A stretch of DNA of 30,942 bases from assembly GCA_020741755.1 (NCBI GenBank), contig DYYI01000069.1, positions 1-30,942 on the forward strand, given 5' to 3'. Below, piece by piece: positions 22,359 through 30,773 of the stretch; position 1 is the stretch's first letter, and every line of letters starts with the position of its first letter. This stretch comes from Aliicoccus persicus_A (GTDB lineage: Bacteria; Bacillota; Bacilli; Staphylococcales; Salinicoccaceae). A program made the position numbers and the translations under genes. The notes under the pieces are model-generated. The model had not been told where the DNA came from. It did not search any database and saw only the letters and a program-made list of their open reading frames with translations.

Positions 22359-23066
22359 ATGAAATATATAATTTTAAAGGAGCTTTGGAGATACCTGAAG
22401 TTATTTGTGATCTCAACAGGCATTGGTGTGGTGCTTTTATTAATTGCGAGAGATACTGGTTATATTGAAGCGGAACACTTTTTAGCGATCGTTCCATATA
22501 TGATAATCATATTTTTGATTATAATGGTCGGTGACGTACTTTACAGATATTTAGTAAAAAAAGTGCACAAATCCATTCGTAAGAAACGAGCGAGAGGCAA
22601 GGATAGTATCGTCTCGCCACTGCCGATTATAGCAATGGTGTTCACATGTGTGACCGTATTAAATTCATCGATGATTATATTAGGCTTTGAGACTGCGATT
22701 GAGGGGCCAGAAGCATTCATACAGATGCTTATATTGATTCTATTGATTGCGATTTTAGTTGGGATGCTGCTCAGCAGTCATTTAAAGTCATGGTATGTGA
22801 ACTTCGATGCGGAACAGTTATTTTCTAGATTTGTAGAATCGGGTGGGAAGTATTTATTTCGTTGGACATCAATTTTATTCGCATTGATTATCGTGGGGCT
22901 TGGATTGATCACACTGATTTTAAGCATCACATTAAATATTGAAACTGGTCTGGCAATGCATGAAACGTTCTTAAAAATTTACGGTGCAGTTGTTGCACTT
23001 GGTTTAATCGCACGCTTTATGGCGTATAGAAAACGCATGGAAATTGAAAACAGTCGCGTAAAATAA
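22359..23066 (+). CDS. Uncharacterized membrane protein in the FLP/ATPase locus
   Basis: 235 residues with about five to six predicted membrane spans and a basic cytoplasmic loop (KKVHKSIRKKRARGKDS, about residues 67-83) after the second span. No signature motif or metal-binding pattern was recognised. GGAGG lies 10 nt before ATG 22359. The gene begins 27 bp after the FLP-like regulator and shares its direction, so it is probably co-transcribed and ends at the terminator at 23071-23112. The context suggests a role in metal or redox stress at the membrane, which is inference. Confidence 0.65.
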   Translation: MKYIILKELWRYLKLFVISTGIGVVLLLIARDTGYIEAEHFLAIVPYMIIIFLIIMVGDVLYRYLVKKVHKSIRKKRARGKDSIVSPLPIIAMVFTCVTVLNSSMIILGFETAIEGPEAFIQMLILILLIAILVGMLLSSHLKSWYVNFDAEQLFSRFVESGGKYLFRWTSILFALIIVGLGLITLILSITLNIETGLAMHETFLKIYGAVVALGLIARFMAYRKRMEIENSRVK

Positions 23067-23070
23067 TGAA

Positions 23071-23112
23071 AGACCAAACAATGCATGGAATCATTGTTTG
23101 GTCTATTTTTTT
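23071..23112. terminator. Intrinsic terminator between convergent membrane protein and ALDH genes
   Basis: Perfect 13-bp stem AGACCAAACAATG / CATTGTTTGGTCT with an 8-nt loop, followed by A and a run of T that reaches the minus-strand aldehyde dehydrogenase stop. It starts 5 bp after the plus-strand stop. Confidence 0.9.
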
Positions 23113-24520
23113 ACGTTAAAACCTTTTTAATCATATTTGTGAATGACGCTGTGTATGGTGCGCGGTGGATGCTCATGTCAAACCAGTTTGGTGATTCGTA
23201 CAGGCCGCGTTGATGGGTAAACGTCTCGATGCTGAACTTTCCTTTATAGTTACCAACACCAGAGTTTCTTAGTCCACCAAACGGTAAGTTGGAATTTGCA
23301 ACATGCAACAACACATTGTTGATGGATACATCTCCAGATGGAATGTGTGTTAACAAAATATCTTTGTTGATATCATCGTTTGAGAAAATATAGAGTGCGA
23401 GTGGATTCGGATTATCCTGTGTAATATCAATCGCTTCATCGAGTGTTTGATATGTGATTATCGGTAAAATTGGACCGAAGATTTCTTCTTTCATGAGTGA
23501 AGATGTTTTATATTCGTCATCTTTTAAATAAACCAGTGTCGGTTCAATGAAACGGGAATCTTCATCGTATGCACCACCTGCGATGATGTGATCCTGATGT
23601 TCATCAATCAGTTGAGATAATCTGTTGTGATGACGTTTATTTACTATTTTTCCGTATTGGTCATTTTCTGAAATGTTAATGCCGTAGTAGACATTGATGG
23701 CATGTTTCATTTCACTAACCAATTCATCTTTAATATCTTCATGAACGAGTAAGTAATCCGGTGCGATACATGTTTGACCTGCATTGATCAGTTTTCCCCA
23801 TACGATTTTTCTCGCAACATTTCTTATGTTGACTGTCGTATCGACGATTGCTGGACTTTTACCACCGAGCTCGAGGGTATGTGGAATCAATCGTTTAGAT
23901 GCAGATTCAGCTATAATTTTTCCGACATTCGTACTCCCCGTAAAGAAGATATAATCAAAGTCACCAGCAATTAGTGCTTCGTTCGTTTCAACATCACCGA
24001 GCTTCACGGACACATATTCTTCATCGAATGCCTCAGTGATAATCGTCTCGATGACTTTTGACACATTTGGTGTAAGCTCTGACGGTTTAACAACAGCAGT
24101 ATTACCAGCACTGATTGCACCGACAAGTGGGTCCATGATCAGTTGGAATGGATAGTTGAATGGACCGATTATCAGCACTTTCCCGTATGGGTCATTTAAT
24201 ATATGACTTTTACCTGGCCACATAAATATCGGTGTTTTAACGCGCTTCGGCTGTGACCATTTTTTTAAATTTTTGACCATCTTTCCAATTGTCTGATAGA
24301 TGATTCCAATCTCCATTAGCATAGATTCTGTCTCATGTTTACCCAAGTCTTGTTTCAGTGCATCAATCACTGACTGTTCATGGTGCATAATTGACATTTT
24401 TAAACGTTCTAATTGTTTCATTCTAAATGCAAAACTGCGTGTCGCCTGTGATTTATAAAAATTTTCTTGACGTGTTAACAGGCGTTCTACTTCTTGCTCT
24501 AACTGATTTTTATCTGACAT
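23111..24520 (-). CDS. NAD(P)-dependent aldehyde dehydrogenase (AldH/YwdH, class 3-like)
   Basis: 469 residues. The conserved oxyanion Asn is in GPFNYPF, the catalytic Cys251 in NAGQTCIAPDY, and the general base Glu217 in LELGGKSP. The size (about 460) and sequence place it in the class-3 fatty-aldehyde group without a long N-terminal extension. It oxidises medium- or long-chain aldehydes to acids; the exact substrate is not known. A hydrophobic C-terminus (SFTNMIKKVLT) fits membrane proximity. ATG 24518-24520 has AAAAGGAG 8 nt upstream on the minus strand. It is transcribed alone. Confidence 0.92.
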   Translation of the reverse strand: MSDKNQLEQEVERLLTRQENFYKSQATRSFAFRMKQLERLKMSIMHHEQSVIDALKQDLGKHETESMLMEIGIIYQTIGKMVKNLKKWSQPKRVKTPIFMWPGKSHILNDPYGKVLIIGPFNYPFQLIMDPLVGAISAGNTAVVKPSELTPNVSKVIETIITEAFDEEYVSVKLGDVETNEALIAGDFDYIFFTGSTNVGKIIAESASKRLIPHTLELGGKSPAIVDTTVNIRNVARKIVWGKLINAGQTCIAPDYLLVHEDIKDELVSEMKHAINVYYGINISENDQYGKIVNKRHHNRLSQLIDEHQDHIIAGGAYDEDSRFIEPTLVYLKDDEYKTSSLMKEEIFGPILPIITYQTLDEAIDITQDNPNPLALYIFSNDDINKDILLTHIPSGDVSINNVLLHVANSNLPFGGLRNSGVGNYKGKFSIETFTHQRGLYESPNWFDMSIHRAPYTASFTNMIKKVLT

Positions 24521-24654
24521 GATTGTACTCCTTTTAACTTTCTTTCATTAATTTTAACATGATAGGAACGAATTGAATCATATCCTGATTCTTTAAATAC
24601 CATGCTAAAACATATATAATACATTTAAGCAAATAAAGAAAAGGGGAGGATAAC

Positions 24655-25200
24655 ATGGCACACTACCGACTAAAAATTCGTACTGCATACAATGATAGAC
24701 AAGTTGTCCTTGAAGATGAGAATGGCAAGCTTGTGGGCATAGTCAATAATGCAGAAGTTGACAAATGTGATAAAAGAAACACCTATTCTTTTAAAAATAA
24801 CGATGAAGACCAAATCATCCTCGCCCTTAAGACGTTAAGATTTTGGGATCTAAATGTTGGTAAATACTATGTGATTACAGATGATTCGACTGAAATGATT
24901 AAAGAAACACCAGGTCAAAATTTAATTCTGTTTAGAGCAGAGGGTAAAATCGATGGCGAGCGTTTTGTGGCCAAAGAGACGAATGATGGTCATTTAAAAC
25001 TGTTACTCGATAAGCAGACGATTTGCTTGATAGAAGAGCGTCATGGTAAGTCTGGTGCTTTCATTGATATGCATGAAGATATAGAAGAAGGTTCAAAACT
25101 CTTTGCAGTGTGTGTGTTGATGTATTTTATGTTCAAACAATATTTAAGACAGTCCTCCGAATTAGATCATATATTGGATTACCGCGTTGATTTTAATTAG
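24655..25200 (+). CDS. Uncharacterized protein, possible LURP-one/tubby C-terminal-like fold
   Basis: 181 residues, soluble, with many beta strands in the first 135 residues. Repeated segments such as DENGKLVGIVNNAEV and DKQTICLIEER resemble the strand pattern of LURP-one/tubby C-terminal-like proteins, but I cannot confirm the family. The C-terminus (FAVCVLMYFMFKQYL) is hydrophobic and may sit as a central helix or membrane helix; in tubby-like folds a buried hydrophobic helix occupies the barrel. ATG 24655 has GGGGAGG just upstream. It precedes a small membrane protein gene by 37 bp, so the pair may be an operon. Confidence 0.6.
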   Translation: MAHYRLKIRTAYNDRQVVLEDENGKLVGIVNNAEVDKCDKRNTYSFKNNDEDQIILALKTLRFWDLNVGKYYVITDDSTEMIKETPGQNLILFRAEGKIDGERFVAKETNDGHLKLLLDKQTICLIEERHGKSGAFIDMHEDIEEGSKLFAVCVLMYFMFKQYLRQSSELDHILDYRVDFN

Positions 25201-25237
25201 GCGTGACTCACTATAAAAATAAGTTTAGGAGAACGTT

Positions 25238-25591
25238 ATGTTAATTGTTGCCCAGATGCTATTGCTCTTATTTGTTTTTGTCGCTGTTTTTTTTGCAACC
25301 AAACCAATACATAAAAATATTAGAATAGGAATTTTCGCGTATTTTATCATTGCGATACTCACGTTCACTTGGCTGTTTGTAAATACGGACAATGTAGAGT
25401 TAACCCGTGTGTTTAGCAGTTTGATCATCTTAGGATTACTCCTTGTCGTCATCTACCGTGTATTTCTAATGTTCGGTAAATTAGAAAACTGGCAAAAAGT
25501 AATTTTACTTTTCGCCAGTATTATTAATGGTGCGATATTATTTTTCATTTTAAGAATGCTGTTTGACCTTGTTTATATACAGCTCGGTTAA
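25238..25591 (+). CDS. Uncharacterized four-TM membrane protein (117 aa)
   Basis: About four predicted membrane spans in 117 residues with short loops; the N-terminus is inside the first span (MLIVAQMLLLLFVFVAVFFA). No motif recognised. AGGAG lies about 6 nt before ATG 25238. The gene lies 37 bp after the LURP/tubby-like gene and converges on the minus-strand transporter with only 4 bp between stop codons, leaving no room for a separate terminator; any terminator would have to be inside coding DNA. Confidence 0.65.
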   Translation: MLIVAQMLLLLFVFVAVFFATKPIHKNIRIGIFAYFIIAILTFTWLFVNTDNVELTRVFSSLIILGLLLVVIYRVFLMFGKLENWQKVILLFASIINGAILFFILRMLFDLVYIQLG

Positions 25592-25595
25592 GCAA

Positions 25596-26957
25596 CTAAA
25601 TCAACAACATCAGAGACGCAACAATGATGGCAATCGTCATCATCTGAAGTGCAAACCATTTATTTCTCCGTAGTATTGTCGACGGAGATACTTTTATGTT
25701 TTGAATCGTTACGTTCGTGACAGTGCTGTATGGTGAGTAAGCCGTTGTCGCGAGACCCGACGCAATGATGACAACCATTAAACTCAGCAGGGCTGCTTCA
25801 TCAACGACGGGCATCAATATATCAAGCAAAATAGCAACGCCAGCAACCGCATGAATTCCGATTAGGGATGTGACCGTTATGAATGCTGCAGCGATTAAAA
25901 ATATAAGAATCGTATAGATTTCTATCTCGCCAAACTTCGATGATATCCAAGCAGGAACGGGGCTATTTGAAAAACTACTTGAAAAAATACCAAGCGGTAA
26001 AAATAACACGACAAAGTTTTGTAAATTGTTATTATGATGTTGCCATGATGTAAATCCTTCTTGTATAAACTGTCGCGGAAATCGTAGGACGAGCGACACG
26101 ATAAAACTAAACGGTAGCAGCGTGAGTCCAATCGCTAAGATAAAACTGAGATCTGTATAGTTATTAAGCAGCACAACAGTTGTTATGAAAACTATGAGTA
26201 TAACGAGCATTTGTGCAAGTGATTTGATTAATTTTCTATTGTTAATTTCCGTATATGGCAAGTCTATTTTCACATTGCCAAATTTTTTTCTGCTCGATAC
26301 GATTTCTATTAGGAACATGATGAACGACACAATGAACAACCAAGGTAACAACGTGAGATAGCCGATACCAGAGTAATCGATAGAAACAACAACGATTAAC
26401 TCGAGTGGTGTTGCCATCATGACGATTGCAAATGCACGTGCAGTTGCCGCCATGATCATATCATTTCTCGTATGAATATTATTATTAGAAAATAACTTAA
26501 TCAAAATTTGCTGAACAATGAAAACACCTGAAATATTTAAGAAAATCGATAAGAACCCTGCATTCATAAATGATTTCATATAAATATTTGGCAAATAGTT
26601 ATTTTTATCTTGTATTGTCTGGGTCAAACTATCTTTTATACCGCCGATTTGGAAAATAGTACTAATCCACGGCATCATACTAAAAAATAAAATGAGTGGT
26701 ACATTTGATAAGGTGTATGTATACAAATCGAAAAGTGATTGGTCACTCGTCCATACAAATATAAATGCGACAGCAAAAAATATGACACTGATTATTTTAA
26801 ACGTTCTTGAAGCAATAAACCAAGATATAAAAATCGATATGAGAACGAAAATTGAAGCGATATGACCGAAAATCTCTATATCAGTAAAATAGAATATTAC
26901 ATAAGAAATTAACATGACTGAATAGAAGATATAGAACTGAAAATTTGATTGTTTCAT
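25596..26957 (-). CDS. Polytopic transporter, uncharacterized (possible ion-transporter/IT-superfamily fold)
   Basis: 453 residues with 12-13 predicted membrane helices. Two similar halves contain small-residue helix-break regions, for example ATARAFAIVMMATPLE and SGLATTAYSPYSTVTNV, which recall re-entrant hairpins of IT-superfamily carriers (dicarboxylate or anion transporters). That assignment is tentative. The gene starts 15 bp after the FAD oxidase stop on the same strand with GGAGG upstream of ATG 26955-26957, so the two form an operon. A transporter paired with a D-amino-acid/glycine oxidase-like enzyme suggests uptake of its amine or amino acid substrate, or export of its product. Confidence 0.7.
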   Translation of the reverse strand: MKQSNFQFYIFYSVMLISYVIFYFTDIEIFGHIASIFVLISIFISWFIASRTFKIISVIFFAVAFIFVWTSDQSLFDLYTYTLSNVPLILFFSMMPWISTIFQIGGIKDSLTQTIQDKNNYLPNIYMKSFMNAGFLSIFLNISGVFIVQQILIKLFSNNNIHTRNDMIMAATARAFAIVMMATPLELIVVVSIDYSGIGYLTLLPWLFIVSFIMFLIEIVSSRKKFGNVKIDLPYTEINNRKLIKSLAQMLVILIVFITTVVLLNNYTDLSFILAIGLTLLPFSFIVSLVLRFPRQFIQEGFTSWQHHNNNLQNFVVLFLPLGIFSSSFSNSPVPAWISSKFGEIEIYTILIFLIAAAFITVTSLIGIHAVAGVAILLDILMPVVDEAALLSLMVVIIASGLATTAYSPYSTVTNVTIQNIKVSPSTILRRNKWFALQMMTIAIIVASLMLLI

Positions 26958-26972
26958 TCATGCAACCTCCAT

Positions 26973-28016
26973 TTAATTGATGTAGCTATAGTCAGATAAG
27001 TCGAGTAATGTCTCCTCATTGTTTAACAGTCGAGCAACTTCCGCTCCGACGATTGGTCCCGCAGTCAGACCAGTTGATCCCATTCCGTTGATGACAAATT
27101 TATTGTCTGCCACACGACCGATGAAAGGTAAAAAGTCTCTCGTATGCGGCCTTAGACCAACATTCATGCCGATATCCCTTATATTAAATCCTCTGAAATA
27201 TTCTTCAGCCAAGCTCTTTAAATATTTATAATTTTCATGCGAAGGCGTTGTTGAGAAACTCGTCGTATCTTCATGTGTCGTGCCGATAGCGAACTGATTC
27301 GATCCCATCTCGACAATATAAATTGGTCCGAGGGCCATGACAACAGGGTTATGTTCTGTTATAAAGTCGCTTTCCACTTCAAAATGATAAACTTCAGCAC
27401 GTTGGTGACTGACTTTCGGCTCGAAACCTTGTTCAATACCCCAAGCACCGGTCGTATAAATGATTTCTCCATCAATCTGTTCATCTTTAAAGTTCTCATT
27501 TTTCCATGTACCCCCATTGTGAATGATACTCTCTTTAATCGCATGGTTGAGCTTTGCACCATTTACTTGTGCACCACCACGGGTAAATACTGCTGGAAAA
27601 TGTTCGACAAAAGTCGGGTGGAGTGTTCGGATTTTATCACGTTCTATGATTTCTACGTGCTGCATTTCAGGTGCATCTTCCATTTTACTAGAGATCCGCT
27701 TGTAGCCTTTTTGCAAGACTTTATCGTCTCGGAACAAACTGAGTACTCCTTTTTGTTGATACCCTGTGTCTAACTTTGTGTCACGTTCTAAAGCTTCAAT
27801 AAATGATGGATAATATGCTGCACCAGCTTTTGCGAGTCGATACCATTTTTGGTTTCTACGCTGAGAAATCCACGGGGCAATGATACCGGCGGATGCACGA
27901 CTCGCTTTACCTGCGTCGACCCGATCGTACACGGTCACATCGGCACCATATTTTTGTAAATGATAAGCGACGGCAGCACCGATAATGCCACCGCCAACGA
28001 TTGTGTATTTTTTCAT
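26973..28016 (-). CDS. FAD-dependent amino acid/amine oxidase (DadA/ThiO-like DAO family)
   Basis: 347 residues. The N-terminal dinucleotide fold is TIVGGGIIGAAVAYHL (residues 4-19) with the ribose-binding Asp in VTVYDR; the FAD-contact segment ASRASAGIIAPW follows. The C-terminal DIGMNVGLRPHTRDFLPFIG and NGMGSTGLTAGPIVG are classical DAO-family motifs. It oxidises an amine or N-substituted/D-amino acid with FAD; ThiO-type glycine oxidases are slightly larger and usually lie in thiamin operons, which is not the case here. GGAGTG lies 5 nt before ATG 28014-28016. It is the first gene of an operon with the transporter. Confidence 0.87.
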   Translation of the reverse strand: MKKYTIVGGGIIGAAVAYHLQKYGADVTVYDRVDAGKASRASAGIIAPWISQRRNQKWYRLAKAGAAYYPSFIEALERDTKLDTGYQQKGVLSLFRDDKVLQKGYKRISSKMEDAPEMQHVEIIERDKIRTLHPTFVEHFPAVFTRGGAQVNGAKLNHAIKESIIHNGGTWKNENFKDEQIDGEIIYTTGAWGIEQGFEPKVSHQRAEVYHFEVESDFITEHNPVVMALGPIYIVEMGSNQFAIGTTHEDTTSFSTTPSHENYKYLKSLAEEYFRGFNIRDIGMNVGLRPHTRDFLPFIGRVADNKFVINGMGSTGLTAGPIVGAEVARLLNNEETLLDLSDYSYIN

Positions 28017-28032
28017 CGTAACACTCCAATTG

Positions 28033-28053
28033 TCAAACGGAATTATTGTTTGA
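28033..28053. promoter_or_regulatory. Inverted repeat between divergent genes, possible operator
   Basis: TCAAAC (28033-28038) and GTTTGA (28048-28053) are perfect 6-bp arms separated by 9 bp, in the 69-bp gap between the FAD oxidase operon and the DUF3267 gene. It could regulate either. No regulator gene adjoins it. Confidence 0.3.
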
Positions 28054-28085
28054 TACCATAAAGTAAAAAAGAATGAGGAATATAA

Positions 28086-28670
28086 ATGCAGAAATTCGAA
28101 CTCGACCTATTAAATGATTTATCCGCTCAAAAGAAAATATCTAAATGGTCAATCATCTTAATGCTACTATCAATTATACCATTTTTCGCAATTAACATTT
28201 TTTCACCATCTGCTGGGGCTTCAGCATTATTGCTACCGGAATCTGTAAGTGCATCTTTAGGTGGTTTCAGTATATTTGTAAATGTACTAGCAGTTATTGC
28301 TTTATTTATTGTCATCATTGTGGTGCACGAAGCCATTCACGGCATATTCTTCAAAATGTTTGCACCTAACAAACGTGTGAAATTTGGATTTAAATCAGGC
28401 ATGGCTTATGCGACAAGTCCGGGCTCAGTATTTTCACGTATGCAGTTTACCGTTATCATATTGGCACCTTTTGTCGTGATCACGACACTCTTAATCATTG
28501 GGATGTTTGTGTTGCCACACGGCAGTTATAAGTATTTACTCGTTGGGCATACCGCTGCATGTATCGGTGACTTTTACTATGTTTACCTTGTGATAAAACA
28601 TCCACATCTAAAATATTGCATGGATACCGATACCGGCATGAGCATGTATGAGTCTGATCCACGTACATAG
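28086..28670 (+). CDS. DUF3267 membrane protein, putative zincin metallopeptidase
   Basis: 194 residues with four to five membrane spans. A HEAIH motif (HExxH) follows IVIIVVVHEAIHGIFFK within the second or third span, with a later HTAACIGDFYYVY segment whose His/Asp could complete the zinc site. This is the DUF3267 pattern. Proteolytic activity has been predicted from the motif only. ATG 28086 has GAGGAA about 6 nt upstream. It is divergent from the FAD oxidase operon and may be co-directional with dinB, but 57 bp separate it from the dinB start. Confidence 0.8.
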   Translation: MQKFELDLLNDLSAQKKISKWSIILMLLSIIPFFAINIFSPSAGASALLLPESVSASLGGFSIFVNVLAVIALFIVIIVVHEAIHGIFFKMFAPNKRVKFGFKSGMAYATSPGSVFSRMQFTVIILAPFVVITTLLIIGMFVLPHGSYKYLLVGHTAACIGDFYYVYLVIKHPHLKYCMDTDTGMSMYESDPRT

Positions 28671-28727
28671 TAGCGAACGTGTGTTCGGTGTGTTAAAATA
28701 TATGTATTAAGTTCAATGGTGATGCAT

Positions 28728-29795
28728 ATGGAAAGAAGAATAATTCATATTGATATGGATGCATTTTTTGCGCAAGTTGAACAGCGAGATCACCCGGAAT
28801 ATCGTGGTAAACCCGTCATTGTCGGCGGACGTACAGCCTCAAGAGGCGTCGTCGCGACAGCGAGTTATGAAGCGAGGAAATTCGGCGTGCACTCAGCAAT
28901 GCCGACGCGAATTGCCCACCAACTATGTCCTGACGGTATATACGTCCGGCCACGTTTTGACGTTTACAAATCTATCTCGGAAGAAATACATGAGATCTTT
29001 GGTACATATACGTCATTGATTGAACCACTTTCACTTGATGAAGCCTACTTGGATATTACTCAACTCGTGAATCGAGATAGACCCGCACGAAAAATAGCAT
29101 TAGAAATCCAACGTGAAATATATGACAAAGTTGGATTAACATCTTCTGCTGGCGTTTCATATAACAAATATTTAGCGAAGATGGCGTCTGGGATGAACAA
29201 ACCATCCGGCACGACTGTGATTCATTACGGCAATTTTCAAGAAATTTTATGGAAGCTAGATATTGGAGGATTTCCAGGTGTAGGTAAGGTTACGCGCGAA
29301 AAAATGATACGTCGGGGTATTAAAACGGGGCGAGATTTATATGACCTTTCGGTAGATGAACTCGTTGAAATTTACGGCAAACGCGGACGTAGCTTTTACA
29401 ATAAAGCACGAGGTATTGGTACAAATGAACTAACGGTATCGCGAGAGAGAAAATCAATCGGTAAAGAGAAAACCTTTGATTATGACATAAACAATGATGA
29501 AGAAATATTGGATGTACTCGAACGGTTATGTGGAGAAGTCGTGAGACGGTTAGATTTAAAAGACGTTGCTGCAAAAACTGTAACTGTCAAAATGAAGACG
29601 GATCAGTACGTTACGCATACGAAGCAGATGGTGACAGACAATCCAGTGATGACAAAAGAGGAACTTTTTCAGTATGCATATCATTTGTATCATGAATTAA
29701 AAGATGCCGATCAATATATCCGGCTGATTGGCGTGACGACATCTAGTTTAGAAAAAAGGCAGTATCGTAATTTAACGATTTTTGATTTCCTATAA
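28728..29795 (+). CDS. dinB: DNA polymerase IV (Y-family translesion polymerase)
   Basis: 355 residues, normal size for DinB. RRIIHIDMDAFFAQVE carries the first catalytic acidic pair, SLDEAYLD the second Asp/Glu, and the little-finger domain (TVKMKTD to the C-terminus) is complete. The chosen ATG 28728 begins MERRIIHIDMD as in related polymerases; ATG codons at 28716 and 28722 are in frame, and no start has a strong ribosome site (only GGTGAT). No LexA box was recognised in the short upstream gap, so SOS control is not shown. The map gene follows 47 bp later. Confidence 0.95.
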   Translation: MERRIIHIDMDAFFAQVEQRDHPEYRGKPVIVGGRTASRGVVATASYEARKFGVHSAMPTRIAHQLCPDGIYVRPRFDVYKSISEEIHEIFGTYTSLIEPLSLDEAYLDITQLVNRDRPARKIALEIQREIYDKVGLTSSAGVSYNKYLAKMASGMNKPSGTTVIHYGNFQEILWKLDIGGFPGVGKVTREKMIRRGIKTGRDLYDLSVDELVEIYGKRGRSFYNKARGIGTNELTVSRERKSIGKEKTFDYDINNDEEILDVLERLCGEVVRRLDLKDVAAKTVTVKMKTDQYVTHTKQMVTDNPVMTKEELFQYAYHLYHELKDADQYIRLIGVTTSSLEKRQYRNLTIFDFL

Positions 29796-29842
29796 CTTTG
29801 TTATAATAAATCATGGATTATGACAAGGGAGCTAAATAACTT

Positions 29843-30598
29843 ATGATTATTAAAACAGAAGAAGAGCTTCAGCAAATTAAAGAGATCGGTGAGATTTGTG
29901 GTCGTGTATTAAAAGAGATGGTCGCATATACGAAACCAGGCATGACGACGAAAGAAATCGATGAATTTGGTGGAGAATTACTTAAAAAATATGATGCAGA
30001 GAGTGCGCCTATTTCAGAGTATGACTTTCCAGGATTTACATGTATTAGTGTCAATGAAGAAGTGGCACATGGCATTCCAGGAAGTCGCGTTCTGAATAGT
30101 GGAGATGTTGTTAACATCGATGTCAGTGCAAAGAAAAATGGACTGTTCGCTGATACGGGATTGTCTTTTATTGTCGGTGAAGTAGAAGACGAGAGAAAAC
30201 AAAAAGTAATCGATGTATGTGAAATGGCATTCGAAGAAGCGATGAAGAAAATTAAGCCGGGCACGAAAGTGAGCCAAATTGGGCGCGCAGTTAATAATGT
30301 TGCACGTAAAAATGGCATGACCGTGATTAAGAACTTGACCGGTCATGGTATTGGGAAAACGTTGCATGATGTACCACAGCACATCATGAATTATTACGAG
30401 CCAGGAAATAGCGAGCTGTTGAAAGAAGGCATGGTAATTGCGGTCGAGCCGTTTATTTCTACAAAAGCGACGATTGTGCGTGAAGGAAAAAATGAATGGG
30501 CATACGAAACGAATGATGGCAGCATCGTGGCACAAAAAGAACACACGATTATCGTTACTAAAGATGGCCCATTGTTGATTACGAAAGTGGATGACTGA
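29843..30598 (+). CDS. map: Methionine aminopeptidase, type I
   Basis: 251 residues, the size of staphylococcal MetAP. The pita-bread fold metal ligands are visible in order: DVSAKKNGLFADTG (two Asp), TGHGIG (His), AVEPFIS (Glu) and KEHTIIV (Glu); the substrate-contact His is in VAHGIPG. It removes the initiator methionine from nascent proteins and is essential or near-essential in most bacteria. The start is ATG 29843 with AAGGGAG about 11 nt upstream, a long spacing. A TATAAT-like -10 is at 29812-29817, without an obvious -35, so map may have its own promoter in addition to read-through from dinB. Confidence 0.95.
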   Translation: MIIKTEEELQQIKEIGEICGRVLKEMVAYTKPGMTTKEIDEFGGELLKKYDAESAPISEYDFPGFTCISVNEEVAHGIPGSRVLNSGDVVNIDVSAKKNGLFADTGLSFIVGEVEDERKQKVIDVCEMAFEEAMKKIKPGTKVSQIGRAVNNVARKNGMTVIKNLTGHGIGKTLHDVPQHIMNYYEPGNSELLKEGMVIAVEPFISTKATIVREGKNEWAYETNDGSIVAQKEHTIIVTKDGPLLITKVDD

Positions 30599-30610
30599 CT
30601 TATGTTATTG

Positions 30611-30655
30611 GGTGTGCGGAAGGTCCAGATTTTGTGGGCTACCGCACACTTTTTT
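30611..30655 (+). terminator. Intrinsic terminator after map
   Basis: 8-bp stem GTGTGCGG (30612-30619) / CCGCACAC (30642-30649) with a long inner loop that can pair partly, followed by six T. It lies 13 bp after the stop. Between here and 30773 I see no gene, RNA or repeat that I can support. Confidence 0.88.
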
Positions 30656-30773
30656 CATTGAAGTGGTACTTCTGAGGTGAAAGCGATGTGCTGAGTCCCA
30701 CTAATGATTGTTTAGGACATTAAAAGTGGTCCTTGAGGAACAGTTAAGGTGTCTCATCTAGTGCAAGAGGATT

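Noticed and set aside
27273..27773. 166-aa plus-strand frame
   Set aside because: It lies inside the FAD oxidase gene on the opposite strand, lacks a ribosome site and has no recognisable domain.
30014..30544. 176-aa minus-strand frame
   Set aside because: It is a shadow of map; the plus-strand frame has complete MetAP motifs.
30656..30773. Riboswitch or T-box leader after map
   Set aside because: Some short pairings exist (GGAC/GTCC), but no conserved T-box, S-box or other riboswitch core was recognised.
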